From contig WELB01000135.1 in NCBI GenBank assembly GCA_009602725.1, forward strand, positions 256,705-300,924: 44,220 bases of DNA, written 5' to 3'. The translations under genes and the position numbers were made by a program. The stretch comes from Spirogloea muscicola. Lineage: Eukaryota; Streptophyta; Zygnematophyceae; Spirogloeales; Spirogloeaceae. Under the pieces are notes generated by a model. The model was not told where the DNA came from. It saw only the letters and a list, made by a program, of their open reading frames with translations, and ran no database searches. This document shows positions 28,869 to 40,600 of the stretch, in pieces. Positions within the stretch are counted from its first letter, which is position 1; every line of letters begins with the position of its first letter.

Positions 28869-31800
28869 TCAATATAGGCCGGGGACGATCTTATACGGCA
28901 CCCGCTTGCAGTACATCAACCAGTACTTGCCATACCTGAGGTGGCACAATATCATTCACAAGAAAAACTCAGGTCAAGGTGTTGTCAGCTCTACTGGGGG
29001 CATGGTCTATTGTAGACGCACTCTGCTAGGACCACTCTCTTCAGATATCAAACCTGCTTTCAAGGTGCACTATAACGAGTCGTGGCCAACAGCCAGATCA
29101 TGGAGCAATGCTTACTTGCTGCGGCACCGCTTGTCATCCCGCACAGCCCGGTCGACCAGTAGGATAGTGAGGTATACGACGTAAAAGTACGGCAGTATCT
29201 GCACCAGTGAGACAAGTTGCCACGGCGCCAGAATGTCAGTTGTCAGGATCTTTGCTGCACAACAGTCGCACTCCGCTTCATGGACAAACAACATAAGCTG
29301 GACTGCTTCTTAGCAATGAGCACGTGCAAAATTGGGGGCAGAGACACCCACGTTGTTGAAGAGGCCGGGGAGAGTCCAGAAGAAGGCCGCCAGGATCTCA
29401 GGCAGGTAGTGGAAATGCCGGGACAAGCCCCACCTACTTAGTATCAAGCACACAGGGCAACTCTTTAGTGACCACAGCAAAGGCACCCTGGCACTGACTG
29501 GCAAGCAACAGGATGGTCAATGCAACACCACTGGCATGACCTGTTACTTCTAGCTTCCTCGTCTCAAAGCAATCCGAAGTTCAAAGACCTTGGTGCTGAC
29601 CAGCCAGAGGTCAGCAGCAGACTGGTCTTCGTCTCGCCACTCTCTGTCACATACGTGGCTTCAATCTACACATAGCACGGTTTGTAAAGCAGGTGTGTTG
29701 TGCTCAGAGTGGTTACAGCTGTGACTGGCTATAGATGCTTGACAAAGGGCAACCAAAGTGGTCAGGGCTTGATAGGTGCAGCTTGAGCAGCAACGTCTAT
29801 TGCTCCTAACACCTAAATGCACCCTAATACCAGTTACATTCAGGGGCTCATGCAATCACCTTTGAGGGCTTGGAGCCCCAGATGGTGCACTTCCCATGGG
29901 TAGCTCGAAAGTGCGTCCGCTGCCGGTCAGAGTCGTAGTTCACCCAAATCATCAGGACGCCCAGGAGGAAGATGGTAGCCGAGTTCTGCAAGCCATGGCA
30001 GGATGGCGTAACATTGTGTCAACTTGCTGTAGTTCTTGCAGCTGCACCTCAAGCAAGGCGACCTGATATAATTGACATGCCAGTCTCAGTACTAGTCGTT
30101 GCAAGTATCGGACACCAACAACAAGATGTGCAAACGAGCAGAGCGCCATGAATCTCTAGTAGGACAGCAGAATGCTGAGCACCAGCGCCAGAGTGGGAGT
30201 GGACAGAGCAGCTCTCGCTGCGCACTAGTCCTGGTAGCAACGAGCATAGATGGGCTAGCCTGCTGGTTCATGTCCTTGAGACCCTTCATCATCAGCGTAG
30301 GTTGGCAACTCTGCAGATAGAGAGGGGCCAGCGTCTGACCAGGGCGCCGAGATGGTTGGGGTGGTGGACAAGGTACATGGCTGGCGAGGTGTAGATGCAG
30401 GGGACCCACACCATGCAGCCCCAGCAGAGGTAGTATCCAGCTGGAGAGCTTCATTACATGGCAGCCAACAACAAGCGTTAGATCCTACAAGATCAGACCT
30501 GAACGAGAGACCTCAGAGTCATCAAGTCCAAGCTGACCTTGAAACGGCAGAGGTCACGGTGGAGGACATAATTGTAGGCTGACAACCAGCAATGCTCAAA
30601 CTGCAGGTCTAGGATTTCTAGACGTGCAGACTGAGACCGCAGGCTATGACAACGAGGTGCAGGATCACTCTGTAGAGCAAGCAAAAAGCAGTGTGAAGAG
30701 CAGCGGTCCAGACCGCGATCATGCATGATGTCCATGGTGTTCCAGTAGCCCGACTCCCAGTAGAAGAACTTGGAGCAGTAGGCCAGCATCAACACCACGC
30801 TCACCAGCATTGAGTCCGTCCTACGCCGTTCATATCATACTGCTCGGCACAATCAAAGTGCCACGTTGTCAGCTGAGTTCTTGCACAAGGAGCTGCCTGT
30901 TGCAAGCAGACTATGCTCTGCCTCAATTCCTGATGTAAACGGTTGTGCCTCATTGTGAAAAGATCAGATTTCAGACACATGCAGTGTTATCCCGAAAATA
31001 GAGGGATGATAGCCTCAAGAGCACATCCTGTATCACTTGACAATAATGCGAACTTGCAGTGCTATATGCTCTCACGATGACAAAGATCATTACCTGCTTG
31101 ATGGCATAAGTGATGGCCAGGACCGCCCAGCTCATCATCCCAAATCGGCAGTTTGTAAACGTCTTGATATCAAACCACTTGCCAATCCGTGGGTATAGCT
31201 CCATGCCCTGGCAGAGGATATCAGCGCGAAGCCTTGCTTGTCAGTTGATCCATTTGCAAGTTGCTTCAGCCGGATGCCTTTACAGGGCTGCTATTGCCAC
31301 CTACCCAGAAGAAGTCCTGGATAAAATTCCCCGACGACCCCCAATCAGATGACGATGGTGCCACATTCCCCTGCTCACAGAAGTTCACCAAAGATGACAC
31401 AGTGAGCTACATAGAGGTGCGCGACTTGTGGAGCAACAATATACTCCCTCCGCGAGGTGATACGAAAATGCATTACGCAATCGAAGGACAAGAACAGCTG
31501 TGCACATCATTCTGAGGAGAAAGTCGAATTTAGAGGCGGTGAGGAGCACTTACCTTGATGTAGAGGAAGACGCAGAGTGCAAAAGCGGTGATGTTCAACG
31601 CAGAGATGATTTCTCCGAGGTGATCATAAACCACGCTTGGGTTGAATATACCCAGCCTGCAGAGGAGGCAACCACAACAAAACCACTTCAACAGACATAA
31701 CAATGATTGAAGGACATCCAAAACTATTAGCTGAGGAGCGGGAAGTAAACGGCTCTGTGTTGTACACTGTACCTCCAGATACTGAGATAAGTCACCAGCG

Positions 31801-32445
31801 TGATGACGTATGCCTGGAAGCCGTTGCACTGCAAAAGCAGCAGTGACAAGAGGGCCAATGTATAATGGCCTCTCAGAGAGTCGCCAAACCGCCAAGTCAT
31901 GTCACCGAAGCTACTTGACATAAGCGGCGGGTAGCACTTACGTGCTGCTGTGGCTTTATAAGGACTTGGGTTAAGGTTAACTTTAGGGTTCGGAGTTAGG
32001 GTTCGGGATTGAGGTTGTCAAGCACCTTGTAGACGGGCCGGTTGCCAGCGGGCGAGACGGGGCCGAGCCACTCCTTGGCCGGGATGGCGAGCATGAGCAG
32101 GGCCTCGAACGCGGCGAAGGCGAGGATGAGGGCCCACGCCGTGGCGCCGGGCACTGGCCAGGCGCCGCGCACGGCGGGCCAGCCGCCGTCGCGGCAGAGC
32201 GCCGCGAAGGCCGCGGCGGAGCCTCCCAGCTTGGCCATGACGAACCACCTGCGCGGCCCCGGCGGCGCTTGCGGGCGCTCAGCACGGCTCTGCCGGCAGC
32301 GCCTCTCCGCTGCCGCTCTCGCGAGCCCATGCTCGCGGCCGTCGCAGAAGCGACGGCAGCTGCAACGGGCTGTGACGGCGGCAGCGGCGGCGGCGGCGGC
32401 GGCGGCGGAGGCGCACATGTACACGGCCACGGGCGGCGTGNCCAC
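28869..32445 (-). CDS. DWF5: Sterol delta-7 reductase / 7-dehydrocholesterol reductase
   Basis: NADPH-dependent ER membrane enzyme that reduces the C7-C8 double bond late in sterol synthesis. The peptide aligns with plant DWF5: EWLGPVSPAGNRPVYK (exon ending 32026), 31828-31773 (NGFQAYVITLVTYLSIW), 31656-31554 (IFNPSVVYDHLGE), 31370-31305 (NVAPSSSDWGSSGNF) and 31207-31094 (MELYPRIGKWFDIKTFTNCR). FFYWESGYWNTMDI is at ~30780-30730 and CWGCMVWVPCIYTSPAMYLV at ~30430-30370. After these come SDRQRTHFRATHGKCTIWG (~29940-29890), RHFHYLPEILAAFFWTLPG (~29420-29360), LPYFYVVYLTILL (~29200) and a last exon ending YKIVPGLY-stop at 28869. The junctions checked keep frame. The N terminus is unsettled: WFVMAKLGGS aligns inside the usual first TM region, so ATG 32238 is probably internal. 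The true start is upstream, either in the open frame to ~32445 (which contains an ambiguous base at 32441) or in a separate exon. Confidence 0.95.
31963..32014 (+). repeat. Degenerate TTAGGG-like repeats in the first recognised DWF5 intron
   Basis: Units CTTGGGTTAAGG, CTTTAGGG, TTCGGAG, TTAGGG, TTCGGGA lie 11-62 nt into the intron that starts at 32025 on the minus strand. On the sense strand of the gene they read CCCTAA-like. A similar patch (GGGTTCAAGGGTTTAAGGG) is at ~32497-32516 upstream of the gene. Confidence 0.75.
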
Positions 32446-34644
32446 GGCGCGCGCCGCGAGGGGCGCCGCGGGGCGCGGCGCCTGTGCCGGGCGGGGGGGT
32501 TCAAGGGTTTAAGGGCGAAACTTGGGGTTATGGGCGAACTTTTAGGCTTTCTTAACATCGAGTCAATCAATTTCAATCAGCCCTAACAGCCCTTGTTGTT
32601 TCACGGCAGAGGAGCCGACCGAGCCCTGTGGGCCCCCCGCCGGGCCACGTTTGCCACGTCACCGCCACGTCACCCCCTCCCGGCCGGCGTGTCACGCCCC
32701 CCGCCTAGTCAGCAGCCACGGCAGCCCGGAGGAGGGGCCACCCATCCCAGGGCCGTCCGGCCAACGACTCGGGGGCCGCGCCTCCATTGGAATGACTATG
32801 ATTGTGAGAATCATTGTCTCCTGCGGACGATACCTGCCGGACGACGGCGGACACAGCGTCCTTCGCTGCCGCCCAGGAGCTTATGACTCAGATGCTGAGC
32901 TGGCATCCATGTGGCATATCCGGCTGAGCTGGCCGGCTTCGTCCGACTGCCGCCGTTCGAGGCAAGGTCCTTGCCCTGCCTTGCCTTGCCTTGCCTTGCC
33001 TTGCCTTGCTTCGCCTTGTTTCGCCTTGCCTTTGCCTCCGAGCTGCCTCGTCGCCGAGCCCGTTCTCGCAGCCCGCACACGATGCCATGCGGTGTCAATG
33101 ATGTTCTGCCGCCGGCCTCCACTGCTCTCACTGCCGGCCACGACTTGAACACCCAACGTGTGCGAGCAGGCTGCCGAGTCATGCGTGCTTTCGCAGTGCC
33201 AAGGGCTAATTTACACGTGGCATAGACACCAGCCCGTGCAATGGTGTCCGGATCTTAGTGCCTGACCAGAAGTCAATGTGGTTGATGTGAAGCCCGAGTC
33301 ATGGAACGTCCTGCTCCAGTCATCGGTAGGTAGTATCATACGAGAGTACGCAATTACTAGGTCCAATTCAATTGCATCTACAATAAAGAGACTTCTCCCA
33401 GCTGGTATTGATAAACCTTATGTAGCAATGCAGATACTTGTCACAATGCCATTGCCATTTCTAATGAGCAATTTCCAAGCAGGTTCCAGCACACGATGGT
33501 ATTTCTTGCTGTAGGCCGTCAATTTCGCGCCTCCTCTACTCGCTATCATAAAAGTGTGACATGCAGTTTCATTCAGCGGTCCCAAACTTGAAGTGCAGCC
33601 TTTCTGAAGGGACTGAAGGTAAAATGATGTCAAAGTACTGCAGCTCTAACTCCAAGGCCTACTGCACTGATGCAGTGAGAGTGAAGCATCAAGCTAACCT
33701 TCAAACAACCGCTCTTCCTGTGCACAAGCATTTGCACCTGGACAAAGACATGTATGTAGATTAGATGCCAACTGCAGTCGTCAAAGAAGCAAGTACTACA
33801 TGCATTGTAATGTATGCAACTCAAGCGAGGGCACGGCTGCCTTTAACGGGCTTGTTGCTCAAACTTGGTGCAGGTCATCAGTAAATCATTCTTGGGTTTC
33901 TAATGACCTTGTCTTGCAACAACCTCATTCTGCCAACTGCTTTAAAGCTCTGCCCGATCAGTCTTACCGGGGAATCAAAGCTTCTGAAACAGTGGCATCA
34001 ACAATGGCATGATAGATGATGGCTGAAATGTGTCATCAGTTCATCATTCTATCCTGTCAGGATCAGGTCTGGCAGGCCATACCGCTGCACATGAGCCCAT
34101 TGAGATGTGGATAGGGCTGATAGCGGCAGGAAGAGGCATCTCCTCTTCCATCCATTTCCTTGCCATCCCTTGCCGCATTCTCCTGATCAGCTTCATAAGC
34201 TGCAAGCTGCAACCGCCTGAGTAAGACACTTAAACGAAGAGTGAGGCACTACATTCACAGGGGCTGCAGATTGTTTCACTCACCACCCTATACATGTACT
34301 TCCTATCAATAACGTGTATCAGAAAAATACACCCTGCACGTACACAATTGCACGTCCAAGCAGATCTTCGACAAGTCACACAGCAGTCTCACTCGGGGCC
34401 ACCCCAAGTGCAGCACCTGCACTGCTCCACCATGGCCTTGGGACTCTCTTGTCAGGTGCCCAACTCAGTCACCACATGCCCTGCAGTGTACAGTGAAAGG
34501 ACCGCCAGCTAGTTAATCAAAATCCCAACATAGCGGTCAACAACACTTGAGATACCAGCGGATCCTGAATACTTGCTGGACATTCTTGCCCCATGACAAG
34601 ATCTACACTTACTCAGAGCATGACTGCACTGAGAAAGGTTGTCA
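32446..34644. other. Intergenic region upstream of DWF5 and downstream of formin
   Basis: About 2.2 kb. 32446-33200 is GC-rich, with telomere-like remnants and a CCTTG pentanucleotide tract; the rest is AT-richer. A GC-rich plus-strand frame at 32651-33148 runs through the CCTTG tract and has no recognisable domain. I see no tRNA, transposon ends or conserved protein between 33200 and 34644. Confidence 0.5.
32970..33037 (+). repeat. CCTTG pentanucleotide microsatellite
   Basis: About six perfect tandem GCCTT/CCTTG units (~32977-33008), followed by degenerate TTCGCCTTG units. It lies outside recognised genes, about 500 bp upstream of DWF5. Confidence 0.9.
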
Positions 34645-37600
34645 TCATAGCTTCCCATCCTTCTCATGTTTGTCAGAGGTTGTTGCTTTAGGTCCAAGTC
34701 TTCCAACAGCCCGGAAGTAGTCCTCAATATTGGGTGGTGGCTTTAAGGGAACTTTTTGAGGGGCCTTCTTCAAGTCTGTCGTTTGCTCAGACACTGCAGT
34801 GGTCTCATCTCGAGGTGTTTGCGGTGGTTCCTCCTCCTCCAGGGCCCCCCTGTCAGCCAGCTGTACTCCTTCCTCTCTCCTCTCCTCAATGTCCTGCTCG
34901 AGCGTTACCTTCTCCGTACTTTCTGAAATATTCAGCTCTGCCCTTCTCCTCTCGCCCTCTGCTTCCTGCTCAAGCCTCTCCTTCTCTGCCCTCTCCGCAT
35001 CTGCCCTTCTCTCCTCTTCCTTGGCTCTCTGCTCGAGCTGCTTCTTCTCCACTTCAGCCGCCTCCTTTTCCGCTTTCATCTTCTCCTGCTCGAGCAACTC
35101 CTTCTCCAACTTTTCCGCCTCCAATTCCGCAGTTCTCCTTTCCTCCTCAGCCTCCTGCTCAAGCCTCTTCTTCTCCAGTTCTGCAGCTTCCCTTTCTGCA
35201 TTCTTCCTCTCTATCTCCGCTTCCTGCTCAAGCCGTTTCACCTCCAGTTCTGCCGCCTCCGCTTCTGCCTTCCGCTTCTCCTCAGCTTCCTGCTTACGCC
35301 GCTTCTCCAATTCTGCGGCCTCCAGTTCTGCCCTTCGCAACTCCTCGGCTTCCTGCTCGAGCCTCTTCCTCTCGTCTTCTGCTGCCTCTAATGCCGCCTG
35401 CCTCCTCTTCCCCTCAGCTTCTTGCTCAAGCCGCTCCTTCTCAAGCTCTGCCGCCTCCAGCTCTCTCCTTCTCCTCTCCTTGTCAGCCTCCTCCTCCAAC
35501 CGCTTCTTCTCCAGCTCCACGGCCTCTGCTTCCGCCCTTCTCCTCTCCTCTTCAGCTTCCTGCTCGAGCCTCCTCTTCTCCAGCTCTGCCGCCTCCGCTG
35601 ATCTCCTCTCCTCGTCAGCTTCCTGCTCGAGCCTCTTCTTCTCCATGGCTGCTGCCTCCGCTTCTGCTGCCAGCTTTCTCCTTGCCTCGGCCTCCTGCTC
35701 CTGCAGTTTCTTCTCCAGCTCTGCCGCCTCCCTCTTTGCCCTTCTCTCCTCCTCCTCCGCAATCTGCCGGAGCCGCTCTTTCTCCAGCTCTGCTGCCTCC
35801 TCCTCTGCCACTTTCCTCGCATTGTCAGCCTCCAGTTCCAGCCGCTTCCTCTCCAGCTCCGCTGCCTCCCGCTCTGCCCTCATCTTTCCTTCCTCAGCCT
35901 CCTGCTCGAGCCGCTTCTTCTCCAGTTCTGCCGCCTCTTTTTCTATCTTTTGCCTCTCCTCCTCAGCTTCCTGCTCGAGCCGCTTCTTCTCCAGTTCTGC
36001 CACCTCCCTTTCTGTCCTTTTCCTTTCCTCCTCAGCTTCCTGCTCGAGCCGCTTCTTCTCCACTTCTGCCGCCTCACTTTCTGTCTTTCTCCTCTCCTCC
36101 TCAACCTCCTGCTCGAGCCGCTTCTTCTCCAGTTCTGCCGCCTCCCTTTCTGTCTTTCTCTTCTCCTCCTCAGCCTCCTGCTCGAGCCGCTTCTTCTCCA
36201 CTTCTGCCGCCTCCCTTTCTGTCTTTCTCCTTTCCTCAGCCTCCTTCTCTGACCTCTTACGCTCCAGGTCTGCCGCCTCCATGTCTGCCTTCTTCCTCAC
36301 CTCCTCAACTTCCTGCTCAAGCCTCTTGCTTTCCAGCTCCTTTACCTCCATCTCTGTCCTCAATTTACCGTCCTCCTGCTTGAGCTGATTCTTCTCCAAT
36401 TGCGCTGCCTCCTTCTCCCCATTCTGCGCTTGCTCTTTGACTGCCTGCTCGAGCTTCTTCTTCTCCATTTCAGCCGTCTCCTTTTTACTCCTCTTTTCCT
36501 CAGCTTGCTGCTCAAGCCTCTTCTTCTCCAGATCTGCAGTCTCCTTCTCTTTGGTCTTCCTTTCCTTCTCAGCTTCCTGCTCGAGCCTCTTCTTCTCAGC
36601 TTCAGCCATCTTCGTGTTCTCCTCAATGGCTCTCTTGAAGAGAGTGATGAAGTTGAACAGTATCAGAACCACTGCGAACAGACACCAACATAAGTGACGG
36701 TCACCTTGAACGTCAAGTTGAGAATAATGCGAGTGCCACTGCTAGTCTCGTACCATCTACCACCACATTAGAGTCACTCTGAAAGCCTGCAATCTATCTG
36801 CAAGGTATGGATGCGTCTGGCCAGATAGGCCTATCATGGACCTGCCATCATTTATTATCTTGTACAGCCCTTTCTTAGTGGCACACTCCCTCACCTTGCT
36901 CGAATGGGCATCGAGCTGGATCTTCACCGAAATATTGTGCCAGCATGTCTGCAGCTCTACTCTGTAGAACAAGAAGCCCAGATCAACGCCCATATCAGTG
37001 TACCCACCCCTTGAGAATAAGCAACATCGCAAATAGACCAAGGCATACTTGCTTGGACGGGTGAAGAGGCTCTGATGCAGTAGTCTTCATGTAACTCAAA
37101 TTGCCCAATATGTAAGAGAGAGTCAAGCACTCCTGCGCCCCTCACTGTCAATTACTGTGTCACACTCACAAGCTTATAGATTGAGAGTGCAGATCTGCAA
37201 TCGCATATGGCCACAGGCAAACTGCATTAGAAAGAATTACACACCACTTCTGTGTACAGCGATGTCACTGTCCGGACCTCTGCCTCAGCTTGCTCCAGGA
37301 ATCCGCTCAGAGTCTGCATCACCAAAGAAGAAGATGACAGTCTAACATGAGGTGTCTATTCTACCTACAAGCTACTGGCTACCTACGTGCTACGTGCTGC
37401 TACTTACTCTTACTCTGACTTACTCCTGCTACAAGCTTTGTGATAAGCAATATGTAACAGCACAAAGTTGACCTCCATTGCAGAATGAGGGTGGCAGGGA
37501 AAGCCTCTGGCTCATGTACGCAAGTGAATTCCGCGAGCATAACAATCATGCTGCACATTGTGAGATAGCGTACCTGTCGGAAGCCGACTGAGACAGGACC

Positions 37601-40600
37601 ATCTCCCTCTGACGCTGTTAACTCTTGCTCAACCTTCTCCAGTCCCTTGCTGATAGCTTGCATCTCTTCAGCCAGTGACTTCAATTGTACCTATTGCATA
37701 TCACAATTGGAGGAGCATGGGATGAGAAACAGCCCTATTGTCAAGAAAGGCAGTGCTGGTCAATGCGGCACGCTACTTCATATTGCGGAAGACCCCCCCT
37801 CATCAAAAGCTTGGCGATCCTGTTTCTTGGCCAGGGCAATTGTGGAGTAAGTACCTTGGCAGCATCACCAACATGTGGCATCTCCTTCCAGAAGTCCATC
37901 AATTCTGGCAGCTTCTCAGAAAGTACCTGCAAGCATTTGCACAAGAAACATTGACACATTGCCAGACCTAGATTGAGGCCTGCTAGCTGAACAACCATTG
38001 CCCGGAAGATACATGCCAGTGGTTAACCAGGTCATGGAGAAGGGTCATAAAGGACAGCTTAGACCCAAGCACTCCTCTGCCACATAAGGCCTAAAGCTGC
38101 CTAAAGCACATCAAATTTCAATACATTGTCATGGGAGGTCCTTGCATGTCAAGCCGGTCAAGTAAATGGGAGCGGCATTCCAACCTTGCACAAGTAGTGC
38201 ATGAGGGTCATCTTGTTGCCCCTTGCACGAGTATCGGTGAGCTTGAGTAGGCTGTCCAACTTGAAGCCGATGGCTTGACCTGAAATATCTCCAGAGCAAC
38301 TCTCAGCAATGCTGCCTGGAATGTCATCCTTCTGACGTGCAAGCCAAGCCTGGATAGTCAGTGGCTGACTCTTCAAGAGCAGACAGAGAGAACCACGTCA
38401 TCAGCCTTATCAGCCGGCACTGACCTCTTGTTGTACCCTGATTCAGCGCATTGCCAAGGGACAGTATTGTCTGCATAATGCGCCTCAATGCCCCTGATTC
38501 CCTGACCTGCATCATGATTGCGAAGCGTCAGAGCTGACAGACCCGCATATCAGAAGATCTTGCACAGGATTCCGGGTTACGTACCTCTCGTGACGCATTC
38601 CTGACGAGCTCCAGGTTTGCCCTCAGATCTGCAACCTGCAACAGCGGCAGCAAATACTGCTCTCAGCACTCATGTTAGCTTCCCTACACTGGAGTGTCTA
38701 AACGCACAGAGACATAGAGAGAGAGAGGGGGATAGAGAGGGAGAGGGAGGGAGGGAGGGAGGTAGGTTGCGAGAGAAAGAGAAGGAAGCACAGCAGGTAG
38801 CCAGCTGTGTACTCCATGACAAGCAACAGGGACAAGCCCACAAAGCCTCCAGCACACAGCACCTGCGTTTTGAACTGCAACTTGAAGGAAAAGACTCTGA
38901 GCTTTGCCTCCATTCGAGGTACTCGCATCATCTCCATGAAGAAAAGCTCACACTTGCCCAATTGCGTTATGTCTCCAGTGAAAGCCTGACATTGCCAGAA
39001 TCGGCATGAGTCCTCTGACATGGCCAATGCATCATATGCAGAATGAAAAGCTCTTGACAGATGTCAAGGATGGGAGGATGACCATTGAGCAATGCAAGTT
39101 AGGACCAATGAGGTATGACTTTGACCAGGACGACTATCTCTCACCCTCAGCTTCTCCATCTCATCCTTGGTTGGGCAGAACTTGAGAAGGTTCTCCACCT
39201 GATCAACATCCAGCACTGTGGAATCGAGTGCGAGCACACCTTTCTGCCCATCCAATCAAGATCAGGAAATGAATGCATGTTTGTGCTGACCGAACATGCT
39301 CAATTGTCAGCTAATAGACTGATGGCCACGAGCACCGAGAACAAGTAAGATCTGCAAGAAGGCAGTGTTGATTCAAATAGACTGATAAGCTGGCTAAAGA
39401 TCCACCAAAGAGCATCTGTTACGTCCTCTGGATTTCAGATTGCCTACTCCTGGTCCTTTGACCAAGGCCTGCCCAAGAGTCCATCCATAGCATACTGCTA
39501 TTGACCAATCATTGTCAGCAATTGGTGTCCAGTTCGACTTTGATGCAGCATGGGCTGCTCAGTATGAGCTTGAGGCAGAACTCACAAACATGTCTGGCAA
39601 GGGCATCTTCACTTTGCTCAACATGATTGCGCAGTTGTTGGCCCTTCTCAAATCCATCTGCAAAATTAAGGCTTGTGCAAGTCAGCGCTTATAAAAGTGC
39701 CGGCTTGCCAGGTTGTTGTTGTTGTTATCTCGTCTAGACTGACCACTTCATATATCTGCCATGCTTTAGAAGCAGGCAAGCACAAAATAGTGCAGTCAAT
39801 TCAATGCATATAGATCAGAAATGTACCAGGTGTATCTTCTCAGGCTTTCCTCCAAGCTTAGCAGCCTTGGCCTTGTCAGATTCAGCACTTTTGGAATTTG
39901 CTGGAGTTGCAGTGGAAAAGAGCGCTTCCAGCTCCGTGATGTCAAATGTGGGCTCCCTGACAGGCCAGATAATCAGAAGCTCAATAATACGTCATGCAGA
40001 GCAGGATGTCAAGACCACTGCTAGTAGATCATCATTGTCATGGCAAAGACGGTGCAGAAATGTAAGGCTATACATTGACCTCCCCCATGCATAGCAGGAT
40101 AAGGTGTGACATTAGTCTTTACCTATTAAAACAAAAATGTGAGGAGGCCCTAGCTTTGAGAAAGCCCTACAAAAATAGTATACCAAAGACTCAAGGCTTT
40201 CAAGATATAGAGCACACCTGGCCTCTTCATTCTCCTTTTGAGGTTCAGACCAGAGGCTGCCTTCGACTGCTCGGGTGACCTTCACCCAATGGAGGGGCCT
40301 CAGTGCAGCCTTCTTCGGGACTGGCGGGGGGGGAGGAGTGCCTGCAGCTGGACTGCCTCTTCCTCTTCCCAGTCCTGGTGGCGGCGGGGGTGGCGGGGGG
40401 GTTCCAGGTGTCAACCTCTTGCCTGGTGGCGGCGGAGGCGGTGGAGGGGGTCCTCCACGGCCTCTTCCACCTGGTGGTGGTGGTGGTGGCGGCGGAGGGG
40501 GCGGGTTTCCCTTACGACCTCCAGGAGGTGGTGGCGGCGGTGGAGGGGGAGGGGGCCCTGCGTGTCCTCGCCTCGGAGGAGGAGGCGGGGGAGGTGGAGG

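Noticed and set aside
31207-31222. ATATCCTCT on the minus strand in DWF5
   Set aside because: It lies at the 3' end of an intron, directly before the GGCATGGAG exon, so it cannot be a donor.
34734-36388. Long plus-strand open frames (about 530-550 codons, Ser- or Pro/Leu-rich) opposite the formin tail
   Set aside because: They are antisense shadows of the 69-bp repeats: a GAG/AAG/GCN-rich minus strand automatically gives stop-free CTC/CTT frames. The minus frame splices in phase to the FH2 domain.
34645-36672. The charged repeat ORF as a separate gene
   Set aside because: Its first residues (VLILFNFITLFKRAIEEN) are the conserved FH2 C-terminal helix, and exon 36961-36895 joins to 36671 in phase.
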